NCBI RefSeq assembly: GCF_019097595.1
Contig: NC_080716.1
Span: 34,103,401 to 34,167,400 of the forward strand
Source of the DNA: Hemibagrus wyckioides
Lineage: Eukaryota; Chordata; Actinopteri; Siluriformes; Bagridae
Direction of reading: 5' to 3'
Length of the DNA stretch: 64,000 nucleotides
This document shows positions 27,201 through 41,800 of the stretch, piece after piece (the first letter of the stretch is position 1; each line of letters starts with the position of its first letter). The notes beneath the pieces are model-generated. The model ran no database searches, was not told where the DNA came from, and saw only the letters and a list, made by a program, of their open reading frames with translations. A program made the translations under genes and the position numbers.

Positions 27201-30200
27201 ATACACACCTATACACACACTCACACACCATGTGACTAACATACACACCTATACACACTCACACACCATGTGACTAACATACACACCTATACACACACTC
27301 ACACACCACGTGACTAACATACACACCTATACACACTCACACACCATGTGACTAACATACACACCTATACACACACTCACACACCACGTGACTAACATAC
27401 ACACCTATACACACTCACACACCATGTGACTAACATACACACCTATACACACACTCACACACCACGTGACTAACATACACACCTATACACACACTCACAC
27501 ACCACGTGACTAACATACACACCTATACACACTCACACACCATGTGACTAACATACACACCTATACACACACTCACACACCACGTGACTAACATACACAC
27601 CTATACACACACACTCACACACCATGTAACTAACATACACACCTATACACACTCACACACCATGTAACTAACATACACACCTATACACACACACTCACAC
27701 ACCACGTGACTAACATACACACCTATACACACTCACACACCAAGTGACTAACATACACACCTATACACACACACTCACACACCATGTAACTAACATACAC
27801 ACCTATACACACTCACACACCATGTAACTAACATACACACCTATACACACACACTCACACACCACGTGACTAACATACACACCTATACACACTCACACAC
27901 CACGTGACTAACATACACACCTATACACACACTCACACACCACGTGACTAACATACACACCTATACACACTCACACACCATGTGACTAACATACACACCT
28001 ATACACACTCACACACCACGTGACTAACATACACACCTATACACACACTCACACACCATGTGACTAACATACACACCTATACACACACTCACACACCACG
28101 TGACTAACATACACACCTATACACACACTCACACACCATGTAACTAACATACACACCTATACACACTCACACACCACGTGACTAACATACACACCTATAC
28201 ACACTCACACACCATGTGACTAACGTACACACCTATACACACACTCACACACCACGTGACTAACATACACACCTATACACACACACTCACACACCATGTA
28301 ACTAACATACACACCTATACACACTCACACACCATGTAACTAACATACACACCTATACACACTCACACACCACGTGACTAACATACACACCTATACACAC
28401 ACTCACACACCATGTGACTAACATACACACCTATACACACTCACACACCACGTGACTAACATACACACCTATACACACACTCACACACCATGTAACTAAC
28501 ATACACACCTATACACACACTCACACACCAAGTGACTAACATACACACCTATACACACACACTCACACACCACGTGACTAACATACACACCTATACACAC
28601 ACTCACACACCATGTGACTAACATACACACCTATACACACTCACACACCAAGTGACTAACATACACACCTATACACACACACTCACACACCATGTAACTA
28701 ACATACACACCTATACACACTCACACACCATGTAACTAACATACACACCTATACACACACTCACACACCACGTGACTAACATACACACCTATACACACAC
28801 TCACACACCATGTGACTAACATACACACCTATACACACACTCACACACCACGTGACTAACATACACACCTATACACACACTCACACACCACGTGACTAAC
28901 ATACACACCTATACACACACACTCACACACCATGTGACTAAAATACACACCTATACACACTCACACACCATGTGACTAACATACACACCTATACACACTC
29001 ACACACCAAGTGACTAACATACACACCTATACACACACACTCACACACCATGTAACTAACATACACACCTATACACACTCACACACCATGTAACTAACAT
29101 ACACACCTATACACACACACTCACACACCACGTGACTAACATACACACCTATACACACACACTCACACACCATGTAACTAACATACACACCTATACACAC
29201 ACTCACACACCACGTGACTAACATACACACCTATACACACACACTCACACACCATGTAACTAACATACACACCTATACACACACTCACACACCACGTGAC
29301 TAACATACACACCTATACACACACTCACACACCATGTAACTAACATACACACCTATACACACACTCACACACCAAGTGACTAACATACACACCTATACAC
29401 ACTCACACACCATGTAACTAACATACACACCTATACACACACTCACACACCATGTAACTAACATACACACCTATACACACACTCACACACCATGTGACTA
29501 ACATACACACCTATACACACACTCACACACCACGTGACTAACATACACACCTATACACACACACTCACACACCATGTAACTAACATACACACCTATACAC
29601 ACACTCACACACCACGTGACTAACATACACACCTATACACACACTCACACACCATGTGACTAACATACACACCTATACACACACTCACACACCACGTGAC
29701 TAACATACACACCTATACACACACACTCACACACCATGTGACTAAAATACACACCTATACACACTCACACACCATGTGACTAACATACACACACTCACAC
29801 ACCACGTGACTAACATACACACCTATACACACTCACACACCAAGTGACTAACATACACACCTATACACACACACTCACACACCATGTAACTAACATACAC
29901 ACCTATACACACTCACACACCATGTAACTAACATACACACCTATACACACACTCACACACCACGTGACTAACACACACCTATACACACACTCACACACCA
30001 CGTGACTAACATACACACCTATACACACTCACACACCACGTGACTAACATACACACCTATACACACACTCACACACCACGTGACTAACATACACACCTAT
30101 ACACACACACTCACACACCATGTGACTAACATACACACCTATACACACTCACACACCACGTGACTAACATACACACCTATACACACTCACACACCACGTG

Positions 30201-33200
30201 ACTAACATACACACTTATACACACTCACACACCATGTAACTAACATACACACCTATACACACTCACACACCATGTAACTAACATACACACCTATACACAC
30301 ACACTCACACACCATGTAACTAACATACACACCTATACACACTCACACACCATGTAACTAACATACACACCTATACACACACTCACACACCACGTGACTA
30401 ACATACACACCTATACACACTCACACACCATGTAACTAACATACACACCTATACACACACTCACACACCACGTGACTAACATACACACCTATACACACAC
30501 TCACACACCATGTAACTAACATACACACCTATACACACACTCACACACCAAGTGACTAACATACACACCTATACACACTCACACACCATGTAACTAACAT
30601 ACACACCTATACACACACACTCACACACCATGTAACTAACATACACACCTATACACACTCACACACCACGTGACTAACATACACACCTATACACACTCAC
30701 ACACCATGTGACTAACATACACACCTATACACACACTCACACACCACGTGACTAACATACACACCTATACACACACTCACACACCATGTAACTAACATAC
30801 ACACCTATACACACACTCACACACCATGTGACTAACATACACACCTATACACACACACTCACACACCACGTGACTAACATACACACCTATACACACACTC
30901 ACACACCATGTGACTAACATACACACCTATACACACACTCACACACCATGTGACTAACATACACACCTATACACACACACTCACACACCACGTGACTAAC
31001 ATACACACCTATACACACTCACACACCACGTGACTAACATACACACCTATACACACACTCACACACCATGTGACTAACATACACACCTATACACACACTC
31101 ACACACCACGTGACTAACATACACACCTATACACACACACTCACACACCACGTGACTAACATACACACCTATACACACACTCACACACCACGTGACTAAC
31201 ATACACACCTATACACACACTCACACACCACGTGACTAACATACACACCTATACACACACACTCACACACCATGTAACTAACATACACACCTATACACAC
31301 TCACACACCATGTGACTAACATACACACCTATACACACACTCACACACCACGTGACTAACATACACACCTATACACACTCACACACCATGTGACTAACAT
31401 ACACACCTATACACACTCACACACCACGTGCCTAACATACACACCTATACACACTCACACAGCATGTGACTAACATACACACCTATACACACACTCACAC
31501 ACCACGTGACTAACATACACACCTATACACACACTCACACACCATGTAACTAACATACACACCTATACACACTCACACACCACGTGACTAACATACACAC
31601 CTATACACACTCACACACCATGTGACTAACATACACACCTATACACACACACTCACACACCATGTGACTAACATACACACCTATACACACTCACACACCA
31701 CGTGACTAACACACACCTATACACACACTCACACACCATGTAACTAACATACACACCTATACACACACTCACACACCATGTAACTAACATACACACACTC
31801 ACACACCATTTAACTAACATACACACCTATACACACTCACACACCACGTGACTAACATACACACCTATACACACACTCACACACCATGTAACTAACATAC
31901 ACACCTATACACACACACTCACACACCATGTAACTAACATACACACCTATACACACTCACACACCACGTGACTAACATACACACCTATACACACTCACAC
32001 ACCACGTGACTAAAACACGTTACAGCCCTTGAGCACAACAGCAACAAAACAAAATCTGTCAGAAATCACAACAATCTTATTATTCAGATAAAATTCTAAC
32101 TTTTAATTTTTAATGTTAACACAGTTTATAAAAGTCGGCTAATAAATGTATTTTGTGTTAAAACGGAGGTCCACTGTCTCTGATTCTGAAAACCCCTGAC
32201 ATATAGGACCCTTTAGAATATTATTCCATACCCAATATGTAGAAAAACCTTAAATTAAATCATCCTAAAGATAGATGTAAATAAAATCTAAACTGTTAAA
32301 GCACTAAGACATTACAGTCTGAACATCATGACTTTCTATTATTCAACTAATGCAGTATTTAAGTTAAAATACAGACATGACTTAGGGGAACAATGGACCA
32401 GAACAGACTCCATCATTCAGCTGTTCTGTCTATTAATAAAGGAATTCTCAGCACTAGAAATACTAGTATGATAACTGACCGTTTTACTCAAGTCCAGTCG
32501 TCGGAGATACTCTCTGATGATTCCACCCTCAAAGAACTAGGATAGAAAAGTCACCAAGAACATGAAGTAGACAAGAATACAAGCAGCAGGAGAGATGAGA
32601 GAATGAGAGATGAGAGAACAATAAGAGAAGAGAAGAGAAGGAGAAAGAGAAGAGAAGAGAAGAGAAGAGAAGAGAAGAGAAGAGAAGAGAAGAGAAGAGA
32701 AGAGAAGAGAAGAGAAGAGAAGAGAAGAGAAGAGAAGAGAGGCTGTAAAAAATAAATAAACAAAGAAAGAATAATCCATACAGTAGTGGAGCATAGATGA
32801 GGAATGAAATGAGGTGCAGTTATAATATTGATTATTGTAAAATAATAATAATAATAAAGGATCTGCATGACACTGCTCCACACACAAGCTGTAACAGAGA
32901 TAATATTGCATGGTATACCTGTGAGAGAGAAAATGTAATGAATTTAATGAACTCCATTTTTAGTAGAAAGACTCTGAAATGATGGGAGGAGTCAGAAAAA
33001 AGATTGAATGAAATTTTCTAAAGTTGCATACTGTTTGTGTTCATTATTAAACAATATTACATAAAAATACTCTTACAAAACGTGTTATTCTTGCTTAGCC
33101 CCTCTCCCTAATTAGCCCCTGATGTTTCAGGCTCCGCCCCTGATGTTTTCAAATCCTAGAAACGCCCCTGGGTCCAGCTGTAGCAGTCCAATCAGTAGTC

Positions 33201-33291
33201 CAACACCTTATCCACTAATGACCACATCCCACATGAAGTGACCACATTAAGAATCATACTTACAAAATGTAAAATAATATGAATGAATGAA

Positions 33292-33342
<51 letters not shown>

Positions 33343-33774
33343 ATTAATTAATTAATTAATTAATTAATTAATTAATTAATTAATTAATTAATTAATTAAT
33401 TAATAAATAAATAAATAAATAATGTAAAGTTTTAATGGCAAAATTAATTAATTAATGACAAAAACAAAAAGAACACATAGCTAATACCTGGTTAATCTCC
33501 TCCACCAGGTTACAAAGAATCAAGGGATTCCTCTTCTGCATTAATTTCAAAGATGAAAAGTATTTACATAATTCCTTTGAAAAACATAGAAGTTTATTTC
33601 ATTTTCAGAAATCTGTTCTGCACAACGCACCGTACAACCTCTTTCTGCATTAATGTCTCCCTCGTTTTGTTAAACCGTATTTGTATATATGTGTATTTGT
33701 TTGTTTCTATGTGTTATTGTTCTAGTCCCCGTACACCACGTTTTTCTTTTTACACTGTGTTACGTGTTTCAACT

Positions 33775-33809
<35 letters not shown>

Positions 33810-36800
33810 CAACCAATGTTTTTAAGCCCTTGTTTTCCTTATTCGCTACATTCCTCCTGCTTCTCTCCTTCTTTCCCACTATTCCCTTGGCTTCAGTACA
33901 TGTATAAAACTCATAAATTTGTGTACAGTTTATGGAGAATCGCAGAATTTTTCGGCAGTCTGAGTAGAAATGTTAAAGCCCCCCTAAAAATGGCCTAGTG
34001 ATGCCCATGCATCTGTAATCATCTGTTCTGAAAGCATCATCTGTGAGTGTTTGGAACCTCATGCTATATGTTGTGGTATAGTTTCAGTAGCCATGTCTCT
34101 GGAAAATGGTAAATCAGGCATCAATGTCCAAATCGGTATTCGACCAGACTTTAGGAGCGAATTAAGGTCGAAAACCGAGGTACCACTGTATTATCATTAA
34201 TGCATCAATGAATAACACAGTGCTTACACCTGTTAACATATATGGCCCAAACAATGAAGATCCATCTGTTATTCATAACCTATTTTCTCTATTATGTGAC
34301 TCAACAAACATCATCAATGCTCGTGACTTCAACACTGTTATAAACCCCAAAATCGACCACTCAGGTTCCTCTGATAACACAAGAAATTGGCACTCTTCTG
34401 AAATAATAAAACAATATATGTATCACCATGGACTCAATGACAGTTGGAGAATAAATAACCCCACGTCTAGAGAATACACTTACTGTTCCCCACTCCATCA
34501 GACTTTTTCCCAAATTGATCTTTTCCTCATTAGCAACTCATTCACCCAACATGTAACTGACCATAATTCATCATTAATCATAATCAGTGACCATGCCCCC
34601 ATATCCCTCACACTAAACATCCACACTCATATTAAACCCTGCACAATAAATAAACTTTTATAAAATGCAATTTGAGAGTATTATACACAGAAAAACCCAA
34701 ATGATCATTCAACAACTTAAATATGAACAGTTCCAGTATAGCAACAGAACAGGTAAATACACTATATTGCCAAAAGTATTCGCTCACCCATCCAAATAAT
34801 CAGAATCAGGTGTTCCAATCACTTCCATGGCCACAGGTGTATAAAATCAAGCACCTCGGCATGCAGACTGTTTTTACAAACATTTGTGAAAGAATTGGTC
34901 GCTCTCAGGAGCTCAGTGAATTCCAGCGTGGAACTGTGATAGGATGCCACCTGTGCAACAAATCCAGTCGTGAAATTTCCTCGCTCCTAAATATTCCACA
35001 GTCAACTGTCAGCTGTATTATAAGAACGTGGAAGTGTTTGGGAACAACAGCAACTCAGCCACGAAGTGGTAGGCCACGTAAACTGACAGAGCAGGGTCAG
35101 CAGATGCTGAGGCGCATAGTGCGAAGAGGTCGCCAACTTTCTGCAGAGTCAATCGCTACAGACCTCCAAACTTCATGTGGCCTTCAGATTAGCTCAAGAA
35201 CAGTGCGCAGAGAGCTTCATGGAATGGGTTTCCATGGCCGAGCAGCTGCATCCAAGCCATACATCACCAAGTCCAATACAAAGCGTCGGATGCAGTGGTG
35301 TAAAGCACGCCGCCACTGGACTCTAGAGCAGTGGAGACGCGTTCTCTGGAGTGACGAATCGCGCTTCTCCATCTGGCAATCTGATGGAGGAGTCTGGGTT
35401 TGGGGGTTGCCAGGAGAACGGTACTTGTCTGACTGCATTGTGCCAAGTGTAAAGTTTGGTGGAGGGGGGATTATGGTGTGGGGTTGTTTTTCAGGAGCTG
35501 GGCTTGGCCCCTTAGTTCCAGTGAAAGGAACTCTGAATGCTTCAGCATACCAAGACATTTTGGACAATTCCATGCTCCCAACTTTGTGGGAACAGTTTGG
35601 AGCTGGCCCCTTCCTCTTCCAACATGACTGTGCACCAGTGACCAAAGCAAGGTCCATAAAGACATGGATGACAGAGTCTGGTGTGGAGGAACTTGACTGG
35701 CCTGCACAGAGTCCTGACCTCAACCCGATAGAACACCTTTGGGATGAATTAGAGCGGAGACTGAGAGCCAGGCCTTCTCGTCCAACATCAGTGTGTGACC
35801 TCACATATGCGCTTCTGGAAGAACGGTCAAAAATTCCCATAAACACACTCCTAAACCTTGTGGACAGCCTTCCCAGAAGAGTTGAAGCTGTTATAGCTGC
35901 AAAGGGTGGACCAACGTCATATTGAACCCTATGGATTAAGAATGGGATGTCACTTAAGTTCATATGCGAGTCAAGGCAGGTGAGCGAATACTTTTGGCAA
36001 TATAGTGTATATAGCAAATCAACTACAACATAAAAAATAAAGCAATTATTCCATCCATAATAAACTCTACATGTGAAATGTTCCACAATTCACAGGATAT
36101 TAATGCTGTATTTTAAAACTTCTACAGTGACCTTTACTCCTCTGATCACAGTGTTATTCAGTCAGATATAGACCTCTTTCTAAACAACCTTAAACTGCCA
36201 ACACTATCCCAAGAACATGAACTCCATAAAGCACTAAATAAAATGCCCAATAACAAATCACCTGGACCCGGTGGTTAATCCACCCAGACCAAACAGGATT
36301 CATCAAAAACTGGAACCCCTCAGACAATGTCTGCAGACTAGGGGGCAAGGATCGGGTGGGGCAAGCACACGTGCAAACACAACATAAAGAAAAACACATG
36401 GAACATAAAGAAACCCTGTCAGACCGCCCTCTGGTGTTCAGGCAGGGAACTGTCCAGCAGTCCATGACATGCACTTCACCAAGGGTCACAATAATCACAA
36501 ATGGGGTCACCTCACAGAGTTTCACACTTCATCTGGGAACCAGACAAGGATGCCCATTCTCCCCATCCTTATTTGTCATCTTTATAGAACCACTAGCAGC
36601 AGCCATACAGCAAAACATCAAAATTAAAGGAATTCAGGATACAAATTAACAACATAAAATAAATCTTCATGCATACTTTTACAGGACCCCTACAATTCAC
36701 TAAAGGAAACATTTAACATTATTAACTCATTTTCCAAAATATCAAACTACACTATAAACTGGATTAAATCAACTACACTCCCACTATCTGAGCAGGTTTG

Positions 36801-38700
36801 GGATTCTGCAGCTCAGGAATCCCCCCTCCCATTTCATATAGGCAACATTAAAATATTTAGGTATTAATATTTCCCAAAGGCTGTCAGAGCTTTTTAATCT
36901 CAACTACACTCCTCTGTTAAAAAAGACAGAAGAGGATCTCAGACGTTGGACCAACCTTTCCACTTTCACTCATTGGATGAGTCGCCACAGTTAAAATGAA
37001 GATTTCAGCACAAATAAACTACCTGTTTTCAATGATTCCCACAACTCCCACGAAAAATTGGTTTAAACCACCTGACTCACTAACATCTCTTTTTTACTGG
37101 AAAAACAAGAAACCTAAAATTTCTCCATCTACATTACAACAGAAAAAATCACAAGGTGGCCTTGAAGCACCAAATTTTCAACACTACTTTCTAGCAACAC
37201 AACTACAATACTTAGTCAGATGGATTCAAAAGGATAATTTCAACAACTCATGGATAGACCTAGAACAAAATCAATGTAAATGTATTTCAGTCGCTGATCT
37301 CACTTTCATGCTGTAATAAATAAAAACAATTAACTATGAATATTTCATCAACTCTGACAGCATGGTGGAAAGCTCACAAGATTACCAAATTAACAGTAAC
37401 ACTATGTAGATACACCCCCGTCTGGCACAATCCTGACTTTCAACTACACAATACCCCAGTCTACTTTCCAACATGGCACCATAAAGGAATCACCCACCTT
37501 CACCACCTATCTGAGAATAACCAATTTCTATCATTTAAGACACTAATGGAGAAGTATGGAGTTGGGGGAGAACAGTTCCTCCAATACCAACAACTCAAAT
37601 CCATAATTAAATAGAAAATTAATATAACTAATATCCCACTACAGCCTTCCAAATTAACTGATGAGATTATGAACATCACAAGCTCATAGAAACTACTATC
37701 TAAACTCTATAAAATAACATCCAATAAAGGCACTATGACAACAATCCCAATGGCAAAATGGGAAAAAGATCTTACTTTCTCCCCCAACTCCGACTTTTGG
37801 ACAGAAATCTCTAACAATATATTCTCTATGATCAGCAACACAAATTAACAACTCATACAATACAAGACTATCCACAGAATCCATGTCACCCAAAGTAAAA
37901 TGTTTAAAATGGGTTTAACCGACACAGACACCTGTTCACAGTGCACCTCAGGTACCATAGACAATTACTTCCACTCCACTTGGGCATGTAAACCAGTTCA
38001 CTCCCTCTGGGTAGAGGTAACAGAGAAACTCTCCACCATCCTGAGCTGCAGAATCCCCACATCCCCATCTCTCTGTTTGCGCGGAAACATCTCAGAAGGC
38101 GACTATCTCCCAGTTAAATACAGAAACCCACTAAAGAAAATCGTTCTTCTTAACTGGAAAACTAAAAACTTATTACATATCAGTCACTAGATTAATCTTC
38201 TTACAGAACACATAACTATAGAAAAAATAACTGCTACATACCATACAAAAGCCACATACATCCCCACACACATCCCTGCAAATTCCTAAAAACAAACTAA
38301 TATATTTATTTATTAATTTATTTATTTATTTGTACTTATCTACCATTAGTATCACCTGTCACTATCATCTAAACAAAAGGGTTTTTTGTTTGTTTGTTTA
38401 TTTAATTTATTATTGGAACAGGAGGGGTTTCAGTGTTGGCCACAACTGCATTTCTCGACAGTGTTGCCCAAATAAACAAGCTCCCTCCTTAGGGTTGGGG
38501 AGTGGTTTAGGAGGGTAACAAGTGATGGGCCAGCCCTCACCTGTAGGGGTTGAGAGCGACTCAGAGTGGGAGAATGTTGGTCAGGCTCAACCAAAGAAAT
38601 GAAAAAAGGTAACCTATACCTAGCTGGACCACCCTGGAGCCCCCTTGAATAAACACCAAGAAAAAAAAAAATTATAAGGTGAGGGCAGCCTAAATTTGAG

Positions 38701-38764
<64 letters not shown>

Positions 38765-38823
38765 TTTTTTTTCTTTTTTTCCCCCTTCTTCCTGTATTCT
38801 TTTGTCCCTCTTGCTCTCCTTCC

Positions 38824-38878
<55 letters not shown>

Positions 38879-41800
38879 GTTTTTTTCTCTTTCTGTGTCC
38901 TCCCTCTTTGCTACCTCCTTTCTCTTTTCCAGAAACAACCCCTCCACTCATTACCACGGTGTGCTTATGCAAACAAACACACACACTGTACACTGGTAAC
39001 TCAAGTCCTGTCTTCTCATCATTTGTTCTTCTATTTGTTGTTTTGTTTGTCTGCAATGTACTGTATTTTGTTGTGAAATTAAAAAAATCTAAAGAAATCT
39101 AAGAAAAAAAAACAAAAAACAACAACCCAAAAAAATTTTAAAAGAAGAATAATTACACTGATTGCTATGTCATCTTTTACAATAATGCCAACAATCACTT
39201 TTTTTTTTGCAAAAGCATAGAGATTTCTAAATTTAGGAAATAACCAGTAATGTGAATCTTTTCAAAGTGTACAGGCAAATCTATATCAGAATAAATGTTT
39301 CAAAAAGGATATATACATAGGCCTAATTATGGTATTGTGAAAATTTGAGCTAGTGAGATCATGTTCACATTCACCAGAAGCTCTGGAATATGAGGAGAAA
39401 CATTACTATGATGTAAATTGTATGGCATTTGAACTAGATTGTGGGATTGTTTTAATAACACTGTCTTACAGTGCCCATTATTTAAATTGTGAACAAAAAG
39501 ATTGATAAGATACTTCCAGTTTTATCTAAAAGGTGCATTTACTTTGGTAAAATAAATATTTGTTCTTATATAACACATATCTACAATTCCATAATTGGGT
39601 GATATGGGGACAGAAAATACTGATATTATCCATGTGTGTTTATTCTTCCACATCCCTGATCTAGTGTTTGTTTTTGCTTTGTTTTTGTGTCACATTTTCT
39701 ATAGTTTATTTTTCTCTGTGAATAAATGCACTGAAATAAAAAAAAAAACATGAAATTGTACAAAACCTGCCCTATGCTGTAATCATAATTATAATTTTTC
39801 ATTTCAGCTGGAAACTCTTGGAAATTTAATTAAAAAATAAATATTTTATTTTCTGTCCAAATAAATTTTCATTTCATACCAACAGCAAAACCCAAACTGA
39901 CTGTGAGAGTGAATCCTCAGAGCTCCGTCTACACTGGAGACACCGTCACTCTGAGCTGTGAGCTGCAGCAGGAGACTGGATGGGAGTTTCACTGGTACAA
40001 AAATAATCAGTTACAGAATCTGAACAGTGAACAAGAGAACACACTTAAAGTGACAGTGGATAATGCAGGAGAAACAGAGTACCGGTGTCGGGCAAACAGG
40101 ATAAACAACAACTACTACTACTTCACAGAGTTCAGTGATCCTGTCAAGATTACAGTGAGAGGTATGTCATGATTTTCCTCTACTTTGATTACATTGTAAT
40201 CATAATTTTAATTTTTTATTTCAGCTGGAAACTCCTGGAAATTTGTACAAATTATTTTGATAGATGTTTATTTTCTGTACAAATAATTTTTCATTTGGGA
40301 TCAACAGCAAAACCCAAACTGACTGTGAGAGTGAATCCTCAGAGCTCCGTCTACACTGGAGACACCGTCACTCTGAGCTGTGAGCTGCAGCAGGAGACTG
40401 GATGGGAGTTTCACTGGTACAGAAATAATCAGTTACAGAATCTGAACAGTGAACAAGAGAACACACTTAAAGTGACAGTCGATAATGCAGGAGAAACAGA
40501 GTACCGGTGTCGGGCAAACAGGATAAACAACAACTACTACTACTTCACAGAGTTCAGTGATCCTGTCAATATTACAGTGAGAGGTATGTCATGATTTTTT
40601 CCTCTCCTTTGATTACGTTTGTTAGAGGTGTTATAATATTGCTTAATTATATTGTAATACTTGTAAATATTGCTTTATAATATATAGATATTTCCTGCTA
40701 TTGTTATGTTCACAATAATCATAAAACACATATATTTCAAAGTATTTATCTTTTGTGGCTGGTGACATCCACTGCAACATTTTAAAAACATTTTATTTAA
40801 TAAACAAAAACAAACAAACAACAAATATATTGATGATGAAAAATAGGTTGTTGATGATATGACTGTTTAAAGCTGCTATAATGTAAATGAGAACAAGAAC
40901 TGCTTTTGCAGACATTCCTCAACAATAACCAAGGTTAAGTTGTGATCACATAACCCAGTGATCAAATTATAACTCTTGATTATCCTTTCAGGTTTGTTTG
41001 TGAATATTAGGTCTATCTGTGTCCTAGAGGTTTTAGCAATTCTTGTGGGTCCTTTAATTATCTGATTTAAAAAATGCTTCTCTACAATAGTTTTCAGTTT
41101 TTTCCTCTTTAGTTTATCCTCCCAGTTAAAATTAAAATCACCCATAAGGATTATTTCTTTGTTATGGATACATTCCTTTAAAATATCTGCAAGTTGTTTA
41201 TAAAATATATAATTTGCAGCGGGAGGTCTATACACACCTATGATATTAAATGACATTTGAGGAGATAAAATTATTTTTAGCTCTACGAGCTCCAAGTCAT
41301 TGACGGAGTTAAACACAAGACGTTCACAATTATTATCACTTGTATTACACTTGTATCAGCCTCCAGCCCCATAATGTGACAAGAACAGGAACTAACTTGT
41401 TTTGCAGGCATTTCACAACAGTAACTGTTAATATAAATGGTTGAAAATTACACTGTGTCATTCAATAAATAATTAAACTGTAATCATTGGCACATGCTGT
41501 TAAAAATAATCGGGAAACAGTAAGTCTATAACAGTGTTAGACAGAGTGTTTTATTACTTAAACTATGTTAAAAGAAGAAAAAAATACACAATATACAGTA
41601 CATCAAAAACCAGAAGTGAATGTGTGAGACATGTAAGAAAATATTTTCACAAATTGTTATAAAGTGTTAAGGATTAAATACAACTCTACTGTAATGAAAA
41701 AAAACCTGCCCTATGCTGTAATTATAATTAGAAACTTTTCATTTCAGCTGGAAACTCTTGGAAATTTGTACAGTTTTTTTGATAGATGTTTATTTTCTGT

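Larger units (their letters stand above)
32015..34199. other. Intron 4, non-coding with microsatellites
   Basis: Contains (AGAAG/AGAGAAG)n at 32630-32741, a composite (AAAT)n/(AATT)n tract at 33282-33421 and a (CA)n at 33778-33809. The string ending CGAAAACCGAGGTACCACTGTA at 34169-34190 resembles the terminus of a fish mariner/Tigger-type element, but no partner end was found. No exon seen. Confidence 0.45.
34200..39115 (+). mobile_element. L1/Tx1-like LINE, decayed, split by a Tc1 element
   Basis: Translated segments appear in ORF2 order. Endonuclease part 34208-34663: ..[12 protein letters not shown].., ..[13 protein letters not shown].., ..[11 protein letters not shown].., ..[11 protein letters not shown]... 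RT part near 36240-36650: ..NKSPGPGG.., ..[17 protein letters not shown].., ..EPLAAAI... C-terminal part 36996-38190: ..[12 protein letters not shown].., ..[14 protein letters not shown].., ..[19 protein letters not shown]... Many stops and shifts occur and most of the RT core between GPGG and TRQGCP is missing, so the copy is dead. The A-rich end near 39080-39115 looks like its 3' tail. Both termini are approximate. Confidence 0.7.
39740..40927 (+). repeat. Duplicated two-exon block, copy A
   Basis: Exons 5 and 6 with their intron and about 340 bp of downstream intron (from TTTCCTCTCCTTTGATTACG to GCAGACATTCCTCAACAATAA) recur as copy B at 42140-43300. In copy A the downstream match ends where an antisense LINE fragment is inserted. 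Confidence 0.75.

Noticed and set aside
22043..32014. CRISPR-like regular repeat array
   Set aside because: Units are contiguous with no unique spacers, lengths vary by CA count, and the setting is a vertebrate intron. It is a minisatellite.
35217..36086. 289-codon minus-strand open frame
   Set aside because: It is the antisense shadow of the Tc1 transposase gene; its product has no sensible domain.
38753..38999. Poly-Asn / poly-Leu open frames
   Set aside because: Translations of the (ATT)n microsatellite on both strands.
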